Below are positions 23,180 to 33,089 of a stretch of DNA of 64,000 bases, one piece after another; the stretch's first letter is position 1, and each line of letters opens with the position of its first letter. The stretch is from Bryopsis sp. KO-2023 (taxonomy: Eukaryota; Chlorophyta; Ulvophyceae; Bryopsidales; Bryopsidaceae). Where the stretch lies: contig BSYQ01000004.1 in NCBI GenBank assembly GCA_030272585.1, positions 868,001 to 932,000 on the forward strand, given 5' to 3'. A program made the position numbers and the translations under genes. The notes under the pieces are model-generated. The model had not been told where the DNA came from. It searched no databases and saw only the letters and a program-made list of their open reading frames with translations.

Positions 23180-24260
23180 ATCATGTGCCAAGTGGGGGGC
23201 AGTGTTTTGGCTCGTCATAATAGTATCCGGAACTTTTTGTTCCATTTTTCTCGGTCGGCGGGTGTGCGTCCTCGCATGGAGTTGCACGTAGATTCTTCTT
23301 TTGAGCGTCCGGCCGACGTATTTTTTCCGTCTTGGCGGCATGGTAAGGCGTGTGTTATTGATGTCACTGTATCGCATCCTTTACAGCAAGCCACTTTGGC
23401 TCGGGCTACTCGCGAAGCGGGGGCGGGCATTTTACGTTGTGTGGATCGCAAGGCTCAAGTGGCTGAGAAATGTCATCGTTTGGGGTTTGATTTTATCTGT
23501 TTTGCGGCCGAGTCTTTTGGCGGGTTTTCTTCGGATAGTGGTCATTTGATTCGTTCTTTATCTCGCGCAGTTGCGACTTGTCAAGACCTCCCGGTTTCAG
23601 TTGTTGTTGAAAGAGCGTGGCAGCAGCTCTCTCTTTCTTTACATCGGCCTCAGGGTAACGCTTTTTTGGAGCGATCTTCTTTGTCGTTTGATTCTTTTGC
23701 TTTTGATCGAGGGTAGACACAGTATTGGGTTTGAGGTTGATGGATTGTGGACATAAATACTGACTTGTGTAATTAGCTTCTATCGTAACCAATACCTAAC
23801 ACCAGTCCAAAACCCACAAAAAACCACAGAGCCAAGAATACTCGTTGAAACCTTAAAATTGTAAAATTTGCCACCCTACCTTGATCCTGATTCAAAGAAA
23901 CAAAGCACACAAAAATGTAAAAAATTCCAAGAACTCTGGGGAAGGTATTACGAGCAGAAAACATTGCCCCACAAAAACACAAAAAATTGAATCTCCATCA
24001 TTTCCTGGATGATTTTGACGGAGGCCTGCGGTGACCAGAAACAACCTGAAATTTGCAAGAACCAAATTGGGTAATGGCCGGAGCAGACGGCTTTGAAGGA
24101 TAGAAGTGGCGTAAAAAAGTCTTGGGGCAGAAAGACTCCCCCAAATATACGCATGGACCGAGCCTGAGATCAACGAGTTCTAAACTCGCTGCGTAGCTGC
24201 TACACCGTTGTGTTGCAGGTCATCCAAAACATATATATGAACATATATTTAGTTTCTAAA

Positions 24261-24467
24261 TTATGGATTCATTTTGAAGAATGGGTTGCCGGTTCCTACA
24301 GCCAACCAAGTGGAAACCTGCAGTGTAGGCACAAAAAATATTCTCGAACTATTGTGTTCTTTAACATTGTTGTTGATCAGTACAGTGCCATTTATTGGAG
24401 CTATAAATTCTTTGATTTTTTGTGGGATGGCAGCTGACTGATCGCCTCCAAAGCTCCAAAAAACCAT
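24261..24467 (-). CDS. Conserved short frame, possibly last exons of an unknown gene (left arm)
   Basis: The frame ends in APINGTVLINNNVKEHNSS, IFFVPTLQ and VSTWLAVGTGNPFFKMNP, then TAA. The right-arm counterpart (44457-44696) keeps this region almost unchanged but is shifted upstream. An ag acceptor lies before gtttccacttgg in both arms, so splicing is possible. The APxNGTV motif recalls lipoyl/biotinyl-type hairpins but is too short to assign. Upstream exons were not resolved. Confidence 0.3.
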   Translation of the reverse strand: MVFWSFGGDQSAAIPQKIKEFIAPINGTVLINNNVKEHNSSRIFFVPTLQVSTWLAVGTGNPFFKMNP

Positions 24468-25343
24468 CCATTTGCATGCCCTGGGGTGAGCTCCACACCT
24501 TTGCTAAAAGTGATTCATTTTCCAGGCTGTAGAAGTCACATCGACACATCAAGCTCATCCAACACATCACATCACCCTGAGTGATTATTGCACCTGATCA
24601 TCCTCCCTTCTTTTTGCGGTCAAGTGTCTTTTTGCATCCGACCATTCATATTTTTTTAAATATGAATAAAGGAAGAGGGTAGGATCTGGATGTGGATGCT
24701 TTGTTCCCAGAAATCAGTCAACTTGATTATTGTGGGTTAGGCAGTTGCCCAATAAAGAGGTTGGATTGAGCCTAGGCACAGATATTGTGATTTCTACGAG
24801 TTGAACCAAGAAAGGGGAAAAACCAGGAAAATGTAAATGTTGGATTCCCATGACTGACATGAGGAGTCCTCATTGAGGACAGAAACTTTGGTTTCATTTC
24901 ATACGTCATTGATCCAAGCTTCGCCCCGTGAAATCCAGAGTTAATATAAATCATTTATATTTATTTATTTATATTTATTTGCATTAATCGCATCAATGCT
25001 TGATAGCCACAACCACAACAAGGCAATTTATTATGCAATGTAGAATCTGCATCACCTCAAAGAACCACCCACCCACCCAACACCCCGAATGCACAATTCT
25101 TGTACAGCAACAAAACATGTCCCAATCAAAATCCAAGAAAATAAATCCCTATTCCCACATCCCCAGATCATTCCATCACATATAAATTCTCAGATCTATA
25201 TCCATTGTTGTAGTACAAAAGAATCGTCGATTTGACAAAAAAAAACATTCTAAAGAAATCAATTTCAGAAGTTTCACCTGTCACCTCAATCGAAAGTTAA
25301 TAAAAGTCAACTTACCTGAAACTTTTTTGGTTGGGGATAGTAA

Positions 25344-25394
25344 GGCACAGGGGGGATCGAACCCCCTTTCTTTTGGCCCCATCCAGGCTGTGCC
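25344..25394 (-). other. Mini tRNA-like hairpin (left arm)
   Basis: Minus strand: a 7-bp outer stem ggcacag/ctgtgcc closes on a T-arm of five G and five C around ttcgatc, with only about 20 bases where D and anticodon arms should be. The right arm has the same structure at 43699-43749. Probably a decayed tRNA relic or a structured element. Confidence 0.35.
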
Positions 25395-25866
25395 TGTTTT
25401 TTTTGGAAAAAACCCCTTTCGGGAAAAACCTTGAAATTCTAATATTTCTTTTATCAAGACCATAACACTTGGTCTAGATTTTTTTTCTTTTTTTCTTTTT
25501 TTTCCCTGGATTTTTTCCCCACTTAACAAACTATCCCTGTTTGTCAACCCTTTTTTTTCATATTGATTCTAATATTAATATCCCCATTTTCCCCTGGGTT
25601 TTTCTCCCTTTTTTAACAAATGATGAACACACAATATCACTGAACATACTAATTCACTGAACAAACCATTCCCCGTTTGTTACCCCTTTTACATTTTTAT
25701 CATTTTTTTTTCTTTTTCTTTTTTCATATATTTTTTTTCTTTTGGTGGAGTGTGAACTCCTGTTTTTTTTGCTCCCCTTCATATCCCCTTTTTTTTTAAC
25801 ACCCTAAACCTAAAAACTTTTTCATTTCGGCTCTCCTCCCTTCCTTGCTGAGCCATTTTTAAGAAT

Positions 25867-27392
25867 TCACTGGAAACAAAGAAAATAAACAAACTCACTG
25901 ATAATCCTACCGGAAATAAAAAAAAATTGTCTCTTTCTTGGGGGGAAACATAAAATTCAAGGAAAAACATGATCCTCAGCCAGGGGTTCATCTTATAGTC
26001 ACCTTTCTAAGGTCCTGCCTTGCGTTTTCAATCGCCAATGCCATTGCGTTGCAGCTCTCCACAATAAACGTTTCCAGCTCAGCATTGCTTTTTATCATGA
26101 TCCTCGCTTCATTGTTTTGTCTCTGCATACATACCACATTTTCAACATTTGGATTTGTATACTCGTTTTTATAGTTTACATGCTTTTTTATTACCTCTTT
26201 CCAACTTCTCGAGCGTGATGGTCGTAAAGGCCCGAGAATGTATTCACTGTATACTACCAGGAGTTTCTTTTGCCATATTTTAAGAGGATCAAAGAACCTA
26301 CCACAACTTCTGCCCCGTTTGTCGGAAGATGCTTGATCCTGCAGACATCATCTCGCAGCCAGATCAGCGAGTTGACCATATTGAGGATAGACCTGAGAAT
26401 GGCATCAGAGTCCAAAACCTACACAAAACACACACAGCCTTCTTGGAATCTTTCAAAAGCATCATGCAAGTCTCAAGTTTCCCACAAAGAATTCAAAACA
26501 GGATTTGGTTTCGGGCTGCTTCCAATAAAGAGGGGGAATTTTCAAGAGGGGGGTGGGGGAAAATCATACCGTAAAATGCTCCTCATTTTCTGCTTCTTCT
26601 TGCGTTTCATTTCCACTGGCTTCTTTTTTGTCTTGCTCCTCAAATCCAGATGAGCCATCAGCCTCCTCAGTCGTCTGATTTTCACAGGTATTTCAACGAT
26701 GGGCTATTACATTCAAACACGAATCTTTCATCAACGAAGCTCACAAACGCACTCACCTCAGAATAATAATCCTCAGTCTTGAATTCTCTCTCTTCCTCTT
26801 TTGCAGTGGTGTCTGACTCTGAGTTCGAGTTTACCTGAAAACACACATTGAAAAACAAACAATTTGGGATTTGGGGGGGAAACGGGCGCTGCTGCCCCAT
26901 CATGTGTCAAAACAGATCAACAATCCCTCAAGAGTTTTCAAAAACAAGAGGGCTTTTCTCAAGGCAAAGATGATGGCCACCTTCTGTTGCAGTTTCCTCT
27001 CTCGTCGCTGGAGGTCTGCCAAGTGTCTTTCCAGCTTTTCTTCCCGGGCTTGCACGGGTTTTTCCCTGACCTGGTAACATTGATACACAAAAAATACTCG
27101 TGAAAAGTGACTCCATGTGAAACCCAGGGAAATATCACCAGAAAGAAAGAAAAAGTCACCTGAAGTCGCATCCTTGATGCTATGTTCCTCATCTGCAGGC
27201 ATCAGCACATTCAATTTACGTTCTATCCAAATGCAACATCTATTCGACGTCTTTGCCTGACGTCTGGAAATGCATGCTCTGACGACCACCACCCTGGTTT
27301 ACCTTTTGCCATACGAGAGGCCACATCCAATCCGCGATCGAAAGCAGCAAGCTCACAAACACCAATCGCGCGCAGTCATCCACAGAGATCAT
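25867..27392 (-). CDS. Small membrane-anchored coiled-coil protein (left arm)
   Basis: Exons on the minus strand, all phase 0: 27303-27392, 27160-27192, 26981-27070, 26757-26834, 26570-26674, 26302-26418, 26003-26122, and a last exon beginning with the stop at 25867-25869. This gives 211 residues. The N-terminus has a hydrophobic stretch (LVFVSLLLSIADWMW), then a charged coiled coil (REEKLERHLADLQRRERKLQ), an acidic segment, and a conserved C-terminal region (ILRSILNMVNSLIWLRDDVC; AMALAIENARQDLRK). No family is recognised. Codon-sized exon lengths and conservation in the opposite arm are the support. If the last intron is retained the protein gains four residues. Confidence 0.6.
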
Positions 27393-28951
27393 CTTCGCCA
27401 AAAAACCGGAACAAACGTACCAGAACCTGACGACTCAGTGGGTGACACCAACAAAGACGTCAGCTGGGTTTATACTGACATTGCGCTGCGGTTACAGAGT
27501 TTCTGTAATTTCACTTGAACTTCTTGTTTCTGGAATAAAGAACGTGCAGGAGTCGAACCCACACCGCGCCGCCATTCTCTTTCGCATGACGTCCAGGGAA
27601 GAACGACTTCAGCATGGCCGCCACTAAAATATTCCTTAAAGCGCAATGCAAAAGGAGTGTTTTTCAGCAGAGAAACGAAACAAACAAAGGCTCGCCTGGT
27701 GTGCGAAGGCAGGCTTCCTGCAAAGATCGAGTGGTGGCTGCGTTCCTTCCAGTGGAACTTCACAAACGCGAGCCAGCTCCTGTCGGTATCGGGAATAAAC
27801 GCAGGCTTGCAGTGGAAGCAGATTTCTTCCTCCTGCTCGCCACAATGAACTGCTTTCAGAAGAAGTTGAGCTCAGAAGCTTAGCTTTTGTTGCTCTTTGT
27901 CAGTCCCCGCATCCATGCCCCATGCGTGAAGCAATTGGCAGATCGCGCCGCCGATCGATCGACGCTGCGTTGTGCAGCGGAGGGGCCTCGCACCAGCAAA
28001 ACCAAAATCCTGGGCTTGTTTAGTTTTTTCAAGCTCAGGTCACCTCATTTGGGAGCCCCAAGAAACCTTGGCGCAAACCTTGGAATTTGTTGCTCATCAT
28101 ATGGGAAAAAATAATTATCATGGAAACACAAAATCGACAACAATTGTTGTTATCTTAAGATACAGCTGTAACAGAAAAAACTCACTGCAGTGAGTTGTTG
28201 CTGTTTTATCAAACAGCAAATTCTAGCTGGCCAAACACAAATCTACACACAAACACAAGTGATGATAAACTGAACGTTTTGAATTTGGAGAAACACGGAT
28301 TCGAAACAATTGTCCGGTCAAGTACCAAAGATTACAAAAAAAGCAAATGCGGAGGGTGGGTGGAAATGAAAATTAGTACATAAGTGGCTTGTTGCGATTG
28401 GATCGATCCAAACCCAACAATCTGGTTATTTTGGTTTCAAAAAAGTCTGTGTTGTTGTTTGGGTTTAGCACAAAGTTGGTGTTGTGATCGGGTCGTGATT
28501 GGACTGCGCTTGTATACGTTTGAAAACAGATTATCTTTTTCTTCTCAACGCAAACCCTATATCGTTCCTGCCAAACAAGGATTCGTATCTAGAATTCTCT
28601 TTTTTCTCAGTTGTTAGTGCCAGGTTTCCTCTACCAACAAAGATAAGCTCATCTCGTGTGAAATATGATGTAAATCTTTGTCAGGTCACCACAGATTTCT
28701 GCACGTTGAAAATCCCAGTCAATTTTTGCGTCTGTGTCACAGCATCCCTTGCAGACAAGAATCCCTGAGCAGCTGAACCTCAAACCCTTGTCTGCCCCCA
28801 CCCCTTCAAGATTAAAAGAAAAAACACAAAAAAACAAAACGAAAAACACCCTGGATCACTGAGTAAGAAACAAAGTTGGAACAAACACCTGACCACACAG
28901 CCTATCGAATTATAAAATGATTCGGCTACCCACCCAAGCCAAGAAGCATTT
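27393..28951. other. Left-arm spacer and family 3' flank
   Basis: No gene was resolved. To about 28560 it matches the right arm (40790-42047). From about 28700 it carries the inverted copy of the protease-ankyrin 3' flank. Confidence 0.4.
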
Positions 28952-31900
28952 CTAGTCAAAGAGGGCACGGATCTCATTGGACCTATTTTCACACTGTTCA
29001 ATATCACAAAAGGCACTGTCTTTCGACTGGAGACAATGACACACTTCATCTCTGGGTGTGTATCCTTGTTCATTTACAATTGTTGTGTCAGCTTTTCGGC
29101 TCAAAAAGGCCTCAACATTCGATTTTCGACCAAAATAGGTGGCATAGTGCAGAGCAACGCTTCCAGAAGGGTCTTTTGCATTGATCTCAGCACCAGCATC
29201 AATCATTGCAAAGATGATCTCGGATCTTTCGCTGTGCCTTGTGACCATCATGAGCACTGTAATTCCTTTATTACTCTTTGCATTTACATCTGCCCCTCTG
29301 GAGAGGAGCTCTTCCACCACATCCAGATGCCCTGTCTCTCCGGCGATGACGAGGGGTGTAGCTCCAGTTCTCGATAAAGGAGCATCAATTTCAGCTCCAT
29401 TGTCCAGCAAGAACTTCACAGTTTTTAATTGGCCACCTTCTGCTGCTGAGTACAGAGCAGTCGCTCCAGTACTACCTCTCTCATCAATGTCCATTCCTTG
29501 ATCAATTAAGACTTGCAAGACCTCAATATGCCCATTATATCCGCTCCACTCGAGTGCATTGTTACCATCATCATTAGTAGCCTGAAGATCCGCACCTTTT
29601 CCGATCAAGAAAAGAATTATATCTGGATGACCACCATGGGCAGCATACAGAAGAGCGGTTCCCCCATCGATTCCTGCTACTTCAAGATCAACCCCATTCT
29701 CCACCTCCTGTTTCACAGCTCCAATGTCCCCATCGACAGCAGCTTTCAGAAATATGAGAGGATTTCCTCCTGATGCTTTATCACCATCATCCTCATCATC
29801 ATCAGCTGGGGACGGTGGTGGATAATCATCATCATCATCATCATTATCACCAGCATCAGCATCAGCACCAGCACCATCATCAACATCCTCATCATCATCA
29901 GCTGGGGACGGTGGTGGAGAATCATCATCATCCTCAGCATCAGCATCATCATTATTACCAGCATCAGCATCAGCACCATCATCAACATCCTCATCATCAT
30001 CAGCTGGGGACGGTGGTGGAGAATCATCATCATCATCCTCAGCATCAGCATCATCATTATCACCAGCATCAGCATCAGCACCATCATCAACATCCTCATC
30101 ATCATCAGCTGGGGACGGTGGTGGAGAATCAGCATCAGCATCATCATCATCATCCTCAGCATCAGCATCAGCATCATCATTATCACCAGCATCAGCACCA
30201 GCACCATCACCATCATCAACATCAACATCCTCATCAGCTGGGGACGGTGGTGGAGAATCATCATCCTCATCCTCAGCATCATTATTATCACCAGCACCAT
30301 CATCAACATCATCATCATCATCAGCTGGGGAGGGTGGTGGAGAATCATCATCCTCATCCTCAGCATCATTATTATCACCAGCACCATCATCAGCATCCTC
30401 ATCAGCCTCATCATCATCAGCTGGGGACGGTGGTGGAGAAGAAGAAGGAGGGGGAGTTGGTGGAGGTGTAGATGACTGCTTTGGGTCCTCCTGCTCCTAC
30501 AGCATCTCAGTATCGTCTTGAGGGGCTCTTTTTCCAGAGATTCACAAGTAAAGGCTAACAAAATCGAAATGTAAGAAGAAGCCTCCAATACACATGTACT
30601 ACTAATGCAAGTCAAAATACTTGGGGTACATCTGCTCATTGCCTAACCCCATTTCAGAAAAAAAGAAGAAAGAGAACGAAGATTCAAGGGCATTCACCTT
30701 TTCCGGCTCTCCCTCACTGGGTGATTCCGAAGAATCTGGTGCTTTTTTCTCAGATACTTCACTTTCTGTGCTGCCCTTGCCCTTCAAAACAAGGAAGCAG
30801 ATCAGCAAACCTCAACATTGGTGATTGGTCCAATGTTGATGGATTGAGATTGGAAAGCTGTCTCACCATCTTTTCATCAATCCATCCACGGAAATAACTG
30901 ACCCTCGTGAAAACCCCTGGCTTTACTTTTCCCTTTTCACTCTCTCCGCAATCATCTGGTCCAAAAGACACCAGACCAACCAGCAGGTCAAATTCCGATT
31001 CACCTTTTTCAATTCCCCCCACCGTATCAGCGAGCACCAAAGGACCTCCAGAATCCCCTGCAGAGATGAAAATTGAATCTCAGTCAAGGAAATATGAATC
31101 AGGGCTCCCAAAAAATTGACTGCAATCAGCAAGACCTTGACATGGTGCTTGGGAATTTGCATGGGCGCACAGCATGCTCTCCTTGAGTTGATGCCACACA
31201 TTCTGGCAATTGCTGTTCCTGACATACTCCAGTTTATCGGCAAGCTGTAGGACTGCTGGCAAAGATCCGTGTCTTGAAGTCCTCCCCCAGCCTACCCCCA
31301 TCAGAATTTGACTGATTCCAGGCTCATGAGTTGAGTGGGGCAGTCTGAGGTATGTCTTCGTTGCTTCTTTTTCCAGCAATAGCATTGCCATCGTCGACAT
31401 CGCCGGTCCAGCCCTCGTGAATGAACACATCCACGGACTTGATCACCTGCATTCCACAAAATCAAAGTGCTAGTTCTACGACGCGTCGGCTCCAATTTCG
31501 AGACTGGTACCCAGAGGAAAGGGTGCAAAGGGAGTTTACCTCAGCGCCGGCAGGATCTTGGGTTTCATAGGCACCCACGTACACGATGGGTGTGGGGCCA
31601 ACAGATTCCACACCGGTTACACAATGCGCCGCAGTCAGCACCCATTTGGTACCGATCAACGCTCCGCCGCAGCCATGCACTCGGGTGCCGTCTATTCTCA
31701 GCGAGCATGCATACGGAAACCTATCTTTCGGGGCGTCACGCCCCCCCTGCGCACGCGCACCATATCCGCTGAGAAAAGGAAAGATTGAAGACAACGGATT
31801 GAAGAGCCAGCGCTCACCCCAAAAAGTTCTTTCGCGTCTTGCAATAGTGCCCTTGCAATGTGTGTTTCGCCGCCATTCTTGCTAGCATCCTGCAGACAGA

Positions 31901-32118
31901 TCCTTGGAAAGTCAATTCTTACCGAGAGCCCCTCCCGAGACCATTCACACGAATCGACTTGAATCCAGTGTTATCCCCCAAATCAGACTTCGTATTACCT
32001 CAGATGACCAGCCTCGATGGATCGCAGCCTTGGAAGCTCTTGCAAGCAGGCAACCAACGCTCACCGGGGGTGCGATGGTCAGCGCTGCAAACCACAGAAC
32101 CACCAGCGAGAAAAGCAT
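28952..32118 (-). pseudogene. Protease-ankyrin fusion, copy D (11-bp deletion)
   Basis: Seven exons on the minus strand with the same phases as copies B and C: 31999-32118, 31818-31889, 31540-31746, 31136-31446, 30867-31057, 30698-30781, 28952-30496. Exon 4 is 311 bp instead of 322: compared with copy B, 11 bases have been lost after DDGN, removing the catalytic Asp codon and shifting the frame to a stop about 17 codons later. His and Ser regions and the ankyrin exon are otherwise intact. The linker exon has one Ser/Glu/Pro repeat instead of two, while the Pro/Asp linker has expanded greatly. The residue before GGRDAP is Gly. An expressed, protease-dead or internally initiated form cannot be excluded. 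Confidence 0.8.
29795..30450 (-). repeat. Expanded acidic linker repeats in copy D
   Basis: The minus strand encodes repeats of PPPSPADDD followed by Asp/Ala-rich runs (EDVDDGADADAG, NDDADAEDDDD), about seven blocks. Copies B and C have a single block of about 20 residues here. The DNA is an imperfect (ATC/AGC)n tract, so slippage plus unequal exchange is the likely cause. The frame stays open. Confidence 0.85.
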
Positions 32119-32225
32119 TCTAGCTTTTTGGCCTACCTTGAGTCTGGGAATTTCTTTTTCTTATTCAAAGTTTACACGGCACGAAGCAGAGAAGATCGAG
32201 GGACGAAGGTTATTATGATTGATGG
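32119..32225 (-). promoter_or_regulatory. Conserved upstream block of protease copy D
   Basis: On the minus strand it shows ccatcaatcat, cgtccctcgatctt, tgccgtgtaaactttga and aggtaggcca, as before copies B and C. The block survives although the gene is broken. Confidence 0.45.
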
Positions 32226-32335
32226 AATGCCCCACAGTCGATGATGTTCCACACCCAGCATCGAATGTCATGCTGCTCACTTTTGCATTCCGATCCATCT
32301 TTTCTCTCGCACGCTCGCTCCCACACAAAGGGTGC

Positions 32336-32556
32336 AAAGAGGGTGGAAGCATAGGTTTGCAGTGTTCTACTTTCCCGCTGGCCATCCGCAAGGGAGAACG
32401 CATCCCTGCATGCCGCCAGGGTCAATGCTCCAGAGGGGTCCGGACCGATCGATGGATCCATCGATTGCTTTGCCCAGGCCGAAGCCGGCCAGACGCTGAC
32501 GGTAATGAATAAGGACGGTGGGAGAGACTCGGTGCTGGCGGCATCCTTGCGCACCA
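32336..32556 (+). pseudogene. FIST gene fragment, copy 3
   Basis: It matches the middle of the FIST C-region: KEGGSIGLQCSTFPLAIRKG against the same segment of copies 1 and 2, then frameshifted sequence still alignable through gctttgcccaggccgaag and acgctgacggtaatgaa. A short extra block (gatcgatggatcc) and small deletions break the frame. Neither end of the gene is present. Confidence 0.75.
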
Positions 32557-32639
32557 CCCACCGTAATCAGACGCGCTTTGCGCCAAGCAGCACGCGATGA
32601 GGCCAGCGCAAACTGCGATAAAAAGCGATCGAGCCATTC

Positions 32640-32790
32640 TGCAGGGATGTTATGTTGACAGAGGCCAGCGGTGACCAGCAACCACCACCATATAGCGGCT
32701 CCGCTGTCTATCGCCTCCGGAGGCAACCTGAAATTTGCAAGAACCAAATTGGACAATGGCCCGAGCAGACGGCTTTGGACGGACTCTACG
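32640..32790 (+). repeat. Scrap of the duplicated segment
   Basis: gaggccagcggtgaccagca and acctgaaatttgcaagaacc match 24020-24080 and its right-arm copy, but about 50 bases (near 32685-32730) are added between them. This is a third partial copy of the arm sequence, next to the FIST scrap. Confidence 0.6.
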
Positions 32791-33089
32791 TGGGTGACAG
32801 TGACATTTTTTTCAGCCCGACTCACAAGATCGCATCATTTTGGGTACATCCAAAAAAAAAGTGCCTGGAAATTCAGTGCCTGACTGGACAGCGTCCAACC
32901 GACAAAAACGTCCTTCCGTTCAGCATACCACTGTTCTCCGCTTTTTATCACGCCTTTCCTTTCCCTGCCTGGCGACAGTGAAAACGCAAAGCGCCCTGCA
33001 GGCAGATCCTTTTGCAGTCCCACCAACGCTACTTTTCGTCTGAAACTACCGCCGCTGGCGGAAATCCAACGAACGAGTTCTGAATAGTC

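Larger units (their letters stand above)
22395..23785 (+). mobile_element. LINE fragment, polymerase C-terminus, interrupted
   Basis: The insertion is 22406-23774 between 11-bp direct repeats agcttctatcg (22395-22405 and 23775-23785); the right arm has the empty site at 45177-45187. The plus strand encodes a conserved C-terminal region of non-LTR retrotransposon polyproteins: YLSALPNQALGTELSSAAFN, RWRLGLP, CPMCHSSMDVFGDHA, then after the hAT insertion MCQVGGSVLARHNSIRN, RPADVFFPSW and DVTVSHPLQQ, ending TAG at 23716. The frame is otherwise open across both halves. The 5' part, including the polymerase core, is missing, as in a 5'-truncated copy. Confidence 0.75.
23786..28560 (+). repeat. Inverted duplication, left arm inner part
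   Basis: It matches 40790-45176 in reverse order and opposite strand. Examples: gaaatttgcaagaaccaaat near 24050 and its reverse complement near 44900, the cross-arm coiled-coil gene, and the FIST gene further out. Identity is visibly lower in spacers than in exons. The full left arm runs from about 9290, with three insertions. Confidence 0.8.

Noticed and set aside
27533-27600. B-box-like ggttcgactcc suggesting a tRNA on the minus strand (also near 41880).
   Set aside because: No D-arm, anticodon arm or pairing acceptor stem could be drawn around it.
29773-30471. Plus-strand frame of 232 codons, extremely His-rich.
   Set aside because: It is the antisense of the Asp/Ala/Pro linker repeats in protease copy D, whose frame is fixed by the ankyrin exon and family splice sites.
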